Below are positions 16,550 to 24,373 of a stretch of 64,000 bases of DNA, piece by piece. This DNA comes from Microvirga sp. SRT01. Lineage in GTDB: Bacteria > Pseudomonadota > Alphaproteobacteria > Sphingomonadales > Sphingomonadaceae. The stretch spans positions 558,001 through 622,000 of the forward strand of contig JAGSNX010000002.1 of NCBI GenBank assembly GCA_018139225.1, given 5' to 3'. How positions within the stretch are numbered: the first letter of the stretch is position 1; each line of letters begins with the position of its first letter. The notes under the pieces are model-generated. The model did no database searches, was not told the DNA's origin, and saw only the letters and a program-made list of their open reading frames with translations. The position numbers and the translations under genes were made by a program.

Positions 16550-16932
16550 TCGGATATGTGACGCTCGGCACCAACGACCAGCCTCGGGCGCTGGATTTCT
16601 ATGACGGCTTGATCGGCGAACTCGGCGGGCGGCGGCTGTCCACCTTGCCCGATGCGCGCGGCTTCACGCTGTACGGAACGAAGCGGGGCGAGCCGATGCT
16701 GGCGATCACGCGGCCCTATGACGGCGGGCCGGCGAACCCCGGCAACGGCACGATGGTCGCGCTCGGCATGGCGAGCCGGGCGCAGGTCGATGTGGTATAT
16801 GCCCGGGCGCTGGAACTGGGCGCGACCGAGGACGGTGCGCCGGGGTCGCGCGGGCCGGACACGATGGATTTCTACGGCGCGTATGTTCGCGACCCGGATG
16901 GCAACAAGCTGTGTTTCTACCGGATGGGGTGA
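16546..16932 (+). CDS. VOC (glyoxalase/bleomycin resistance) family protein
   Basis: This 128-residue protein starts with GTG overlapping the previous stop (GTGA). It has the beta-alpha-beta-beta-beta repeats of the vicinal-oxygen-chelate fold: IGYVTLGTNDQPRALDFYDGLIGELGG and the C-terminal half ending in DFYGAYVRDPDGNKLCFYRMG. The latter is the standard last strand, with a metal or active-site residue. There is no signal peptide. Substrate cannot be deduced, and related small VOC proteins are annotated as glyoxalase-like. Coupling to the M20 hydrolase is by overlap only. Confidence 0.85.
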   Translation: MIGYVTLGTNDQPRALDFYDGLIGELGGRRLSTLPDARGFTLYGTKRGEPMLAITRPYDGGPANPGNGTMVALGMASRAQVDVVYARALELGATEDGAPGSRGPDTMDFYGAYVRDPDGNKLCFYRMG

Positions 16933-16950
16933 GGCTCACCAGCCTCGTGG

Positions 16951-16980
16951 CAACTGGACCCCGGCCTTCGCCGGGGAGGT
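16951..16980. repeat. REP-like palindrome / bidirectional terminator
   Basis: CCCCGGC-CTTC-GCCGGGG (16959-16976) lies inside TGGACCCCGGCCTTCGCCGG, the same core found at 40796-40890. It sits between convergent genes and can end transcription from both sides. Confidence 0.6.
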
Positions 16981-17008
16981 GTGGCAATCGACGGCCCAGC
17001 CACGCAAT

Positions 17009-18256
17009 CTACTGGAGTGCCGTGACCGCCGGCGTGTTCAGGCATGCGGCCAATCCTGCCGTCCCACGCTCGTGGAAGGGGGCGTAGGGGGCGACGTCCA
17101 CCGGGCGGCCGATCCGGGCCATGTCGAAGCCGCGTTGGCCGCGGCAGGCCATGACCGCCTTCAGCAAGGCGGGCGGCGTGCGGAACTGTTCGTAGGACAG
17201 GCGGAAGGTGCCCCAGTGGATCGGGATCGCGGTCGCCGCGCCGAGGCGGGCGCGGACTTCGGCGGCCTGGATCGGCCCGATATGGCTGCCGCTTTCCATC
17301 TGGCCGGGGACGAAGCGGAAGGCGCCGATCGGGATCAGCGCTAGCCGGATCGGGCCGAGCGCCGCCGCCTCCGCCGGCCAGCGGCCGTCGCCGAAGCCGG
17401 TGTCGCCCGCGAAGAACAGGTTGCCGCCCGGCAGGTGCACGACGAAGCTGGACCACAGTGCCCGGTTGCGATCGGTGAACCAGCGGCTGCCCCAATGGTG
17501 GTTGCGCGTGACTGCGACGCGGATCGTGTCGTTCCAATAGCGTACGGGAGAGATCCGGGGTCGGCCCTTCACCGTGACCGACTGCCGCCAGTCCGCCGCG
17601 ACCGCGGGGATGTTGCGCGAGCGCAGAATGGCGTCGTTGCCGAGGCTGGTGACGATCATGGGTCGATCGCGCCGCCACACCTTTTCCAGCGTTGGGAGAT
17701 CGAGATGGTCGTAATGGTTGTGGCTGACCAGCACGAGGTCGATCCGCGGCAGGTCGGCAAGCGCGATGCCCGGCCGGGCAACGCGTTGCGGCCCGAAGCC
17801 GAGCGGCCCGGCCTTTTCCGCCCACACCGGATCGGTGAGGATGTTGAAGCCGGGTAGCTGCACCAGCACCGACGCATGCCCGATCCAGGTCACCCGCATC
17901 GGCGTCCGCGCGACCTCTGCCGGCGATGCGGCCTTTAGCTGACCTCCGTTCAAGAGGGACGGCAGCAGTTCGGCTGGGCGGGTCGTCCGGACGGGGACGG
18001 TCGTCGGCCATGCCGGTCGCCCGTCGCTACCCGTCAGATAGCGCCAGAAGAACGACGCGCGGCCACCCCCGCCGGGCGGACGAATCGTGTCGTCGTCGCC
18101 ATCGGGATTGGCGAACCGCTCCCCGTCGAAATGGCCGCTCTCCGGCCCCTGATAATAGATGCGGTCGAGATGGGCGGGGATGATCGTCGCGGCGAGGCAC
18201 ACTCCGACCACGAGGAGCAACAGGAGTTTGCCGAAGGTCTTTGCGGTGGCGGGCAA
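17009..18256 (-). CDS. MBL-fold metallohydrolase, NAPE-PLD-like
   Basis: This 415-residue protein has an N-terminal membrane anchor or signal (KTFGKLLLLLVVGVCLAATII). The metallo-beta-lactamase core has TWIGHASVLVQLPG, SHNHYDHLD (HxHxDH), NHHWGSRW, FFAGDTGFGDG and IPIHWGTF, which provide the two-zinc site. The sequence pattern fits the NAPE-phospholipase D/RomA-like group rather than beta-lactamases. It is probably attached to the inner membrane with its catalytic domain in the periplasm. Proteins of this group act on phospholipid head groups or phosphodiesters; activity here is inferred. It is divergent from the amidase at 18403 with a 146-base gap. Confidence 0.88.
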   Translation of the reverse strand: MPATAKTFGKLLLLLVVGVCLAATIIPAHLDRIYYQGPESGHFDGERFANPDGDDDTIRPPGGGGRASFFWRYLTGSDGRPAWPTTVPVRTTRPAELLPSLLNGGQLKAASPAEVARTPMRVTWIGHASVLVQLPGFNILTDPVWAEKAGPLGFGPQRVARPGIALADLPRIDLVLVSHNHYDHLDLPTLEKVWRRDRPMIVTSLGNDAILRSRNIPAVAADWRQSVTVKGRPRISPVRYWNDTIRVAVTRNHHWGSRWFTDRNRALWSSFVVHLPGGNLFFAGDTGFGDGRWPAEAAALGPIRLALIPIGAFRFVPGQMESGSHIGPIQAAEVRARLGAATAIPIHWGTFRLSYEQFRTPPALLKAVMACRGQRGFDMARIGRPVDVAPYAPFHERGTAGLAACLNTPAVTALQ

Positions 18257-18402
18257 GTGTGATCCTGACGTGCGGGTGACGGTTTAACGAAGGTTAGCCT
18301 GCGCAAGTTCACATTGCCGGACGATTTCGGCCGCCGAAATGGTTGCACTGCAACGGAGCGGCTGCTTTTGTCCGGCCGCACAGGGTGATCCCGGGGGAAA
18401 AG

Positions 18403-19992
18403 ATGAAGCGTTCGTCGATCGTTGCCGCGTTGGCGCTTTGCCTCGCCCCGGTTCCCGCTGCGGCCCGGTTCGTGCCGGTCGAGGAACAGTCGATCGCCGA
18501 TCTTCAGGCGATGCTGAAGGCGGGCAAGGCGTCGAGCGTCGATCTGGTGAAGGCGTATCTGGAACGCATCGCCAAGCTCGATCGTAAGGGCCCGACGCTG
18601 CGATCGGTGATCGCGCTCAATCCCGATGCGCTGGAACAGGCGAAGGCGCTGGATGCGGAGCGCAAGGCCGGGCGGCTGCGCGGGCCACTGCACGGCGTGC
18701 CGATCCTCATCAAGGACAATATCGAAACCGCGGACGCGATGGCGACGACGGCGGGAAGTCTCGCGCTGAAGGACAATATGACGCGCCGCGACGCGCCGGT
18801 GGTGGCCGAACTGCGCAAGGCGGGCGCGGTGATTTTGGGCAAGACCAACCTGAGCGAATGGGCGAACATCCGCTCCACCCGGTCGATGAGCGGATGGAGC
18901 GCGATCGGCGGGCTGGTCCGCAATCCCTATGCGCTGGATCGCACCGCGTGCGGATCGTCGTCCGGATCGGGCGCGGCGGTCGCGGCAAGTCTGGCGGCGG
19001 CGGCGGTGGGGACCGAAACCGACGGATCGGTCGTGTGCCCGTCGGCCATCAACGGACTGGTCGGGCTGAAGCCGTCGATCGGGCTGGTCAGCCGCACGCA
19101 TGTCGTGCCGATCAGCCATTCGCAGGATACGCCGGGGCCGATGGCGAAGACCGTGCGCGATGTCGCGACGATGCTGTCGGCGATGGTCGCCGCCGATCCG
19201 GCCGATGCCGCAACGGCGGGAGCGAAGACGACGGACTATGCCGCGGGCCTGTCGACCAGCGCCCTGTCTGGCCTGCGCATCGGGGTGGTGCGGCCGGAGA
19301 TGCCCGCCGACCTTGCGCGCGCCTACCAAAAGGCGCTCGACACGCTGAAGGCGGCGGGCGCAATTCTGGTCGAGGTGAAGCAGCCGAAGCTGGACGGGCT
19401 GGGCGAGGCGGAGTTGCTGGTGCTCCAGACCGAGTTGAAGGCCGAGCTCGACACTTATCTGGCGACGACGCCGCCGGCGGTGACGACACGCACGCTGGAT
19501 CAGGTGATCGCATTCAACGCCGCCAATCGTACGACCGAGATGCCGTTCTTCGAGCAGGAGACGTTCGAGGCGGCGGCGAAGACGAAGGGGCTGAACGACC
19601 CCGCGTACAAGGCTGCGCGCGCCAAGTCGCTGCGACTGGCGGGAGCGGAAGGGATCGACGCGATGCTGGCGGACGCGCGGGCGACGCTGCTGGTCGAGCC
19701 CACCTATGCGGCGGCGTGGCTGTCGGACCCGGTTTACGGCGACCAATATGGCAGGCCGTCGTCGTCGGAATTGCCGGCGGTGGCGGGCTACCCGAACCTG
19801 ACGGTGCCGATGGGGCTCGTCCGCGGCCTACCGGTGGGGCTGTCGTTCATCGCGCACAAATATGGCGAGGCGACGGTGCTGGGCGCGGGATATGCGTATG
19901 AGCAACTGACGAAGGCGCGGGTCGCGCCCCGTTACCTGCCGAGTGCGGACGTGGGGGCCGGGCTGGACGGGGCGGTGACACCGGCCAAATAA
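18403..19992 (+). CDS. Secreted amidase (amidase signature family)
   Basis: This 529-residue hydrolase carries a signal peptide (MKRSSIVAALALCLAPVPAAA). The Ser-Ser-Lys triad of the amidase signature family is visible: the Lys in VPILIKDNIETA, the cis-Ser in CGSSSGSGAAVAAS, and the nucleophile Ser in GTETDGSVVCPS. The ATG at 18403 follows GGGGGAAAA; the longer frame from 18343 has no signal peptide. It hydrolyses carboxamides in the periplasm, substrate unknown. Neighbouring families (M20, nat) also act on amide bonds, but this does not prove a pathway. Its last 61 bases overlap the convergent gene at 19932. Confidence 0.92.
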   Translation: MKRSSIVAALALCLAPVPAAARFVPVEEQSIADLQAMLKAGKASSVDLVKAYLERIAKLDRKGPTLRSVIALNPDALEQAKALDAERKAGRLRGPLHGVPILIKDNIETADAMATTAGSLALKDNMTRRDAPVVAELRKAGAVILGKTNLSEWANIRSTRSMSGWSAIGGLVRNPYALDRTACGSSSGSGAAVAASLAAAAVGTETDGSVVCPSAINGLVGLKPSIGLVSRTHVVPISHSQDTPGPMAKTVRDVATMLSAMVAADPADAATAGAKTTDYAAGLSTSALSGLRIGVVRPEMPADLARAYQKALDTLKAAGAILVEVKQPKLDGLGEAELLVLQTELKAELDTYLATTPPAVTTRTLDQVIAFNAANRTTEMPFFEQETFEAAAKTKGLNDPAYKAARAKSLRLAGAEGIDAMLADARATLLVEPTYAAAWLSDPVYGDQYGRPSSSELPAVAGYPNLTVPMGLVRGLPVGLSFIAHKYGEATVLGAGYAYEQLTKARVAPRYLPSADVGAGLDGAVTPAK

Positions 19993-20372
19993 CGGCGCGC
20001 GAACCCCGCCTGCCACAGCATCAGCAGCGGCACGACGATCGTCTCCATCCCGAGTCCGAGGATGTGGCCGGTCGATGGCACCCCGACCGCGATCAGCGAC
20101 ACGCCGCGCGCCAGCCCACCGACGACGATCAGGCCGCCGAGCAGGCGAAAGCGCGCGCCCTTCGCTTCGACGGCGGGCACGCAGGACAGGAAGCCGAGCC
20201 CGGTCGCGAAGAAGATGCCGGAAATGTAGCGGAAATGGCTGTCGAGATCGCGCGGCACGTCGGTCAGGTGGCCGAACGGCGCGGGGCCGTGAACAATGCC
20301 CTGTCCGCCGACGACCAGCGGCAGCAGGCAGGCGATCAGGATCACCGCCTGTAGCGCGCGCTTCTCGATCAT
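19932..20372 (-). CDS. DUF4345-like membrane protein
   Basis: This 146-residue integral membrane protein has four hydrophobic stretches (ALQAVILIACLLPLVVGG, YISGIFFATGLGFLSCVP, FRLLGGLIVVGGLARGVSLIAVG, IVVPLLMLWQAGFARRYLA). The order and the SHFRYISGIFFATG motif fit the DUF4345 family, whose function is unknown. Its 3' end overlaps the amidase gene on the other strand by 61 bases, which fixes the sequence of both C-termini. It begins by a 4-base overlap with the gene upstream (20369), indicating a two-gene operon of small membrane proteins. Confidence 0.8.
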   Translation of the reverse strand: MIEKRALQAVILIACLLPLVVGGQGIVHGPAPFGHLTDVPRDLDSHFRYISGIFFATGLGFLSCVPAVEAKGARFRLLGGLIVVGGLARGVSLIAVGVPSTGHILGLGMETIVVPLLMLWQAGFARRYLAGVTAPSSPAPTSALGR

Positions 20373-20821
20373 CTCAGCAATTCCTGGCGAACGTGGATCG
20401 CGCGCAGCGATACGCGGACCTCGATCATGAAGCTGACCAGCGCGGCCACCAGCAGGATCATCGCGAGAATGAACGACAGCGCGACGATCGTCGCCAGATG
20501 CAGCTTCGCCAGAGTCGCGATGAACAGGCAGGCAATGACGATGCAGGTCATGATCGCGCTCGACACGGCGAGGAACAGCGCGTGGTTGATGATCGAGATG
20601 CGGCGATCGAGCAGGCGCAGTTCCCAGACGTGGCGGTCATGCTCCGGTCCGCTGGAGCGGGGGTGAAGCACCTCCAGCGCGCGTGTGCGGTCGACGACGC
20701 GGCTGAGGCGACCGGCGAGCACGTTCAGAAGCTGACCGATACCGGCGAGGAGGAACACCGGTGCCAGCGACAGGGCGATCGTCTGGGCGACGGTCGTCAC
20801 GCCGGGCAGGGTGGGGATCAT
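20369..20821 (-). CDS. DUF2721 family membrane protein
   Basis: This 150-residue protein starts MIPTLPGVTTVAQTIALSLAPVFLLAGIGQLLNVLAGRLSRVVDRTR, followed by a charged middle and two membrane segments (ALFLAVSSAIMTCIVIACLFIATL, TIVALSFILAMILLVAALVSFMIEV). This matches the DUF2721 pattern, function unknown. The ATG at 20821 is chosen because the frame further upstream runs antisense through the acetyltransferase gene. AAAAGG lies about 8 bases before it. It overlaps the downstream DUF4345-like gene by 4 bases. Confidence 0.82.
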   Translation of the reverse strand: MIPTLPGVTTVAQTIALSLAPVFLLAGIGQLLNVLAGRLSRVVDRTRALEVLHPRSSGPEHDRHVWELRLLDRRISIINHALFLAVSSAIMTCIVIACLFIATLAKLHLATIVALSFILAMILLVAALVSFMIEVRVSLRAIHVRQELLR

Positions 20822-20884
20822 GCGCAATGCCTTTTTGGCTTGATGGCGGGGCTTGGTAAGGACTTCCTGTCTAGGGAGTGCGCG

Positions 20885-21937
20885 ATGAACGGTCCATCCT
20901 CCGCAATCTGGCACGACGGGCTGCCCGAGGCGATCGATGCCGTCGCCGAGCATGCACCAGCCTCGCACCGCTTCCTGCGCCGCGCCTGGTATGCCGCCGC
21001 CGCGCGGGGCCGGGCGCGGACGCTGGTGGTGGACGGCGGGCTTGCGCTGCCGGTCGTGCCGCGTGGCGCGCGCGTGTTCGGGCTGGTCGAGGTGCCGGGG
21101 TGTTATTGGCCGTTGCGCAGTTTCCCGCTGGTCGATGCGGGCGCGATTCGAGTGGCGCTGCCGATGCTGGCCCAAGGGGCGCGGGCGATCCGGATCGGGC
21201 CGGTGCCGGACGGCGACCCCGCCGTCGCGCCGCTGGTCGCAGCGGCGCGAGCGGCGGGCTGGGCGGTGCTGGACCGTTTCGTGGCGCACAGCTGGGTGCT
21301 CGACATCGCAGCGTTCCGCACGGCGGGGGGATGGCCGCGCACGTCGACGCTGAAGAAGAACCGCTTTCACGAAAAGCATCTGGCGGAGCATGGCGCACTG
21401 GAATGGCGCTTCCTCGGCACGGACGACTGGCCGGCGGCATTCGACATGCTGGGAGAGATCGAGCGGAAGAGCTGGATCGCCGCGCGGACCGATGGCCGCG
21501 ACGCCAAGTTCACGCATGACGGGCATCTGGCGCTGTGGCGGGGGGCGGCGCGCGACCCGGTGCTGGCGGCGATGATGCGCGCGGCGCTGCTGACGGTCGA
21601 CGGACGGGCGGCGGCATTCTCGTTCGACATGGAGGTCGGGGCGACCTGCTATGCGATCGCCAACAGTTACGATCCCGCTTTCGCGAAGCACTCGCCGGGC
21701 AAGCTGCTGTACTGGCGCAACCTGTCGGCGATGCTGGCGCGCGAGGTCGCGACGGTCGACTGGGGCGCGGGGGACAGTGGGTACAAGCAGGTCATCGGTG
21801 CGGTGCAGGGTCCGGCGATGCGCGACTGGCTGCTGGTGCGGCCGGGCGTGTCGGCGGCGGTGGCACGGCGGCTGGCGGGTATATGGACTGGCAGCGGCCA
21901 GCACGATCCTGCGCACGCTCCGTCGCAACCCACTTAA
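20885..21937 (+). CDS. FemAB/CelD-like GNAT-fold acetyltransferase
   Basis: This 350-residue cytosolic protein has ATG 20885 preceded by TAGGGAG. The N-terminal half is an acyl-acceptor domain (HRFLRRAWYAAAARG, VFGLVEVPGCYWPLRSFPL). The C-terminal half contains TLKKNRFHEKHLAEHG, FDMLGEIERKSWI, RAAAFSFDMEVGATCYAIANSYDPAFAKHSPGKLLYWRNLSAML and DWGAGDSGYK. This layout is the BioF2-like/acetyltransferase_6 (CelD, FemAB-related) fold, often linked to surface polysaccharide or aminoacyl transfer. No polysaccharide genes are adjacent, so its substrate is open. Confidence 0.85.
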   Translation: MNGPSSAIWHDGLPEAIDAVAEHAPASHRFLRRAWYAAAARGRARTLVVDGGLALPVVPRGARVFGLVEVPGCYWPLRSFPLVDAGAIRVALPMLAQGARAIRIGPVPDGDPAVAPLVAAARAAGWAVLDRFVAHSWVLDIAAFRTAGGWPRTSTLKKNRFHEKHLAEHGALEWRFLGTDDWPAAFDMLGEIERKSWIAARTDGRDAKFTHDGHLALWRGAARDPVLAAMMRAALLTVDGRAAAFSFDMEVGATCYAIANSYDPAFAKHSPGKLLYWRNLSAMLAREVATVDWGAGDSGYKQVIGAVQGPAMRDWLLVRPGVSAAVARRLAGIWTGSGQHDPAHAPSQPT

Positions 21938-22017
21938 GTGCCTGGCAACCAAAAACTAAGGACCTTTGGCTAGGCGCAGTATAACGACGGCCAGCCGTCG
22001 CACAGGAGAATCGAAGA

Positions 22018-22380
22018 ATGCCCTGCACCGTGCTCATCGTCGAAGATGATCCGACGGTGCTCGCTTTCCTCGAAGAAGGGCTCATCGATCGTGGCTACGA
22101 GGTGCTCAGCGCCCGCAGTGGTGGCGAGGCGCTGAGCGTGCTCGACAGCGGGCTCGACGATATCGACGTCCTGGTCGCCGACATCCGCATCGGGGCGGGC
22201 CTCGACGGCTGGGAGATCGCCCGCTGCGCGCGGGAGATCTCGCCGGACTTTCCCATCGTCTACATCACCGGCGACAGCGCCTCCGCTCATGAACTGGAGG
22301 GCGTGGCGAACAGCCGGCTGCTGCAAAAACCGTTCGGCAGCGAGCAGCTGGCGCGAGCGATCGAGGCGTTGCTGCCCTGA
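22018..22380 (+). CDS. Single-domain response regulator (CheY-like)
   Basis: This 120-residue receiver domain has no output domain. The acidic pair (EDD near 9-11), the phospho-acceptor Asp in VLVADIRIG, the Thr in YITGD and the Lys in LQKPF are all present, so it can be phosphorylated. CAGGAG precedes the start by 10 bases. No histidine kinase lies next to it. Stand-alone receivers in Alphaproteobacteria often act as phosphate sinks or shuttles in stress signalling. The convergent gene at 22397 is 16 bases away. Confidence 0.92.
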   Translation: MPCTVLIVEDDPTVLAFLEEGLIDRGYEVLSARSGGEALSVLDSGLDDIDVLVADIRIGAGLDGWEIARCAREISPDFPIVYITGDSASAHELEGVANSRLLQKPFGSEQLARAIEALLP

Positions 22381-22396
22381 ACCGACGGGCGAGCGT

Positions 22397-22900
22397 CTAC
22401 ACCCCCTCCAGATAGCGCAGCATCAATTCGACGGCGGTCGGCGTGATGCCGACCATCTCCACGCCGCTCTCGGGCGCGGTCCAGCGATGGGCGAGACCCG
22501 ACTCGGTGAGTACCAGCAACCACCGCCGGCCGTTCGCCGGCGCGGTGTGGCGTGCGATCAGATCCACCGTCGATCGGGCCACCCCCTCTTCATGGGCGAT
22601 GAACAGGTCCAGCAGGATATCCCATGCGGGTTCGCTGAAGACGGCGGTGAATCGGCCGAACGCGGCGTCGCGGTCGCGGCGTTGATGATAGAGCGCACGC
22701 GCCTTTTCCAGATCGGTGGGGTGATCCGGGCCCTGCGCCGGCATCCGGCCGAACGGTTCCGGCGACGCCTCCTGACTGTGCGCGACGGCGATCGACACCT
22801 TGCGCAGCGCCTCGATCAGGCGCCGGAGGGCATCCCTGTCTTCCTCAGGCCACCGGATCAACCGGACGTCGGTGGATGTCGACGTTCCAGGCCGGGTCAT
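22397..22900 (-). CDS. Winged-helix (MarR-like) domain protein
   Basis: This 167-residue protein ends in a segment with winged-helix character: FSEPAWDILLDLFIAHEEGVARSTVDLIARHTAPANGRRWLLVLTESGLAHR, where the second helix pair and the wing resemble MarR-type domains. The N-terminal 60 residues contain an alpha-helical stretch (EDRDALRRLIEALRKVSIAVAHSQ) that could dimerise. The start region overlaps the preceding gene by 56 bases, so translation is coupled or the true start is slightly inside. It is the last gene of the four-gene minus-strand cassette 22397-24171. Target is unknown. Confidence 0.7.
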   Translation of the reverse strand: MTRPGTSTSTDVRLIRWPEEDRDALRRLIEALRKVSIAVAHSQEASPEPFGRMPAQGPDHPTDLEKARALYHQRRDRDAAFGRFTAVFSEPAWDILLDLFIAHEEGVARSTVDLIARHTAPANGRRWLLVLTESGLAHRWTAPESGVEMVGITPTAVELMLRYLEGV

Positions 22901-23318
22901 GACCGAATTCCCGACAGCGCCGCCGATGCCGGATCGTGCCCGCGACGAGCAGCGCCATCAGCGGATAGGCGATCTGCCCGATACTCCACGCATAGACGAG
23001 CGGCACCAGCGCGCGGTCGACGATGCGGATGACGTGGATCGCGACGGATACCATTTGCAGCGCCGCCAGCCAGATCGGCCAGTAGCGGTTGGCCCTGAGC
23101 GCCACCGCCGTGAAGGCGGCGAACAGCACCGCATCGACCCCGAACCCGCTCCAGTCGAGCGAATGGAACGTCGATGCCGGATCGTAGGGCAGCAATGCGG
23201 TCGCCGCGTTCGCGGCGACCATCAGCCCGGCCACCCACCGCTCCGGCGCGCCCCCGCCCCAGAGGGCAAAGGCGGCGACGGCGATCAGCGCGACGTTGAA
23301 GACGAGGATGTGAAGCAT
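22845..23318 (-). CDS. Small polytopic membrane protein
   Basis: This 157-residue protein has about five membrane segments (ILVFNVALIAVAAFALWGG, WVAGLMVAANAATALLPY, VDAVLFAAFTAVALRANRYW, PIWLAALQMVSVAIHVIRIV, VYAWSIGQIAYPLMALLVAGTI) and a basic, histidine-containing cytosolic tail. The ATG at 23318 follows GGGGAG by 7 bases. I do not recognise a named family. It lies between a winged-helix protein and a LuxR-type regulator with a membrane segment, which suggests a membrane-coupled regulatory role by context only. Confidence 0.7.
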   Translation of the reverse strand: MLHILVFNVALIAVAAFALWGGGAPERWVAGLMVAANAATALLPYDPASTFHSLDWSGFGVDAVLFAAFTAVALRANRYWPIWLAALQMVSVAIHVIRIVDRALVPLVYAWSIGQIAYPLMALLVAGTIRHRRRCREFGHDPAWNVDIHRRPVDPVA

Positions 23319-23354
23319 CAGTGCGCTCCCCACCGCGATACGGCCGGCGTCGCA

Positions 23355-23699
23355 TCAGGCCGCGACGGAGGACTCGGCGCGCACGCCGACCATGCCGCTG
23401 GGCGGGTATTTGCGGCTGTCGCCGAAATCGTCGGCGGCGGTGAAGTCGATGCCGAAGACGCGGGCGATCTTTTCCAGCGAGCGATGTCCGTCGATGGTCG
23501 ATCCGCGGGCGGAGGACAGGTGGACCAGCGCCTCGCTGAACGCCTTGAACGCGGGCTGCCCGACCGCAGCGCCCAGCCGCTGCTCCGCCTGCGCCGCCGC
23601 GAGCATCGTCGCGACTTCGCCACCGATCGCGAAAGCGGCGTCCTGCGCCTGTTCGAATTCGCGCAGCAGCAGGTACAGGCGCTGCGCTGCACCCGCATC
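23355..23699 (-). CDS. Hypothetical protein with unclear start codon
   Basis: The frame encodes AAQRLYLLLREFEQAQDAAFAIGGEVATMLAAAQ, then FSEALVHLSSARGSTIDGHRSLEKIARVFGIDFTAADDFGD and ends in RAESSVAA. Composition and helical pattern are those of a real soluble protein. No ATG, GTG or TTG occurs in this frame between the stop of the upstream gene (23701) and Met at 23606. The ATGA overlap at the upstream stop starts a different frame that continues as Arg-rich nonsense. Options are a CTG start near 23680, a programmed or accidental frameshift, or a sequence error. It lies third from the end in the cassette 22397-24171. Confidence 0.5.
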   Translation of the reverse strand, partial: DAGAAQRLYLLLREFEQAQDAAFAIGGEVATMLAAAQAEQRLGAAVGQPAFKAFSEALVHLSSARGSTIDGHRSLEKIARVFGIDFTAADDFGDSRKYPPSGMVGVRAESSVAA

Positions 23700-23700
23700 C

Positions 23701-24171
23701 TCATGGCTGGTGGAGCACGGCGACGATGAAGTCGGTGACGAAGCGGAGGCCTGCGGCGAGCATGCCGAAACCGACCGCAAAGGCGAGCGCGAGAAGCGGG
23801 ATCCACGCGAGACGCTGGAGGGGGCTGAGGTCATTGTGGGCCGATCCTTTGGCGCGAAAGGGAAGCCGCAGCGAACCGCTCGCTGCCGACGCCTGCTTCC
23901 CTGCTGCCGCGGGTGCGGTCGGAACCACCCGCGAAGGTTGACCGGGTGGATTTTGGGGGTCCCCCAGCCGCTCGTGCGCCTGGAACCAGAGCGCCGCCGT
24001 GGCGCGGTCGGGCGCACCCAGCACCTTGGTCGCGCTGTCCAGATGGCCGTAGACGGTGGATTCGGAAATGCCGAGATCGTTGCCGATCCGCTTCGCTGAC
24101 TTGAGCGCGACGAGCCCGCGCAGGCAATCGCGCTGGCGCGGGGTCAGCCGATCGAAGTTCGGGTCGGTCAT
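23701..24171 (-). CDS. LuxR-type HTH regulator with C-terminal membrane segment
   Basis: This 156-residue protein begins with a GerE/LuxR helix-turn-helix: LTPRQRDCLRGLVALKSAKRIGNDLGISESTVYGHLDSATKVLGAPDRATA. A flexible Pro/Ala linker follows, then a single hydrophobic segment (LAWIPLLALAFAVGFGMLAAGLRFVTDFIVAVL) at the end. The DNA-binding head and membrane tail suggest a membrane-tethered transcription regulator without a receiver domain. The ATG at 24171 gives the natural HTH start. It is the first gene of the cassette. A perfect 6-4-6 palindrome (24306-24321) about 140 bases upstream is a candidate operator. Confidence 0.8.
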   Translation of the reverse strand: MTDPNFDRLTPRQRDCLRGLVALKSAKRIGNDLGISESTVYGHLDSATKVLGAPDRATAALWFQAHERLGDPQNPPGQPSRVVPTAPAAAGKQASAASGSLRLPFRAKGSAHNDLSPLQRLAWIPLLALAFAVGFGMLAAGLRFVTDFIVAVLHQP

Positions 24172-24305
24172 GGGCGAAGGCGGATAGCCGCCGCGCGATC
24201 CGCGCTGCCAGCGTCTCGCCGGGCGCATGACCGCGACGCTACTATCCGTCCTTCAAAATCGCTCCCGAACCCCACGCTGTCCTTCGCTTCGACTGCAAGT
24301 TTCTA

Positions 24306-24321
24306 CAATGTCGGCACATTG
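24306..24321. promoter_or_regulatory. Perfect inverted repeat, candidate operator
   Basis: CAATGT-CGGC-ACATTG is a perfect 6-bp inverted repeat in the 202-base gap between trmB (ending 24374) and the LuxR-type gene (starting 24171). Both genes read leftward, so it is positioned to control the LuxR cassette. No protein is assigned to it, and the rest of the gap shows nothing else. Confidence 0.3.
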
Positions 24322-24373
24322 CACATGGTTTGGCCCCATGTCTCGACAGAAGCGCGAGGGATCGGTCGGCGCG

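Noticed and set aside
23318..23806. A 162-codon minus-strand frame started by the ATGA overlap at 23701
   Set aside because: It continues as Ser/Arg/Pro-rich nonsense. The protein-like sequence lies in another frame, so this one is probably not the product.
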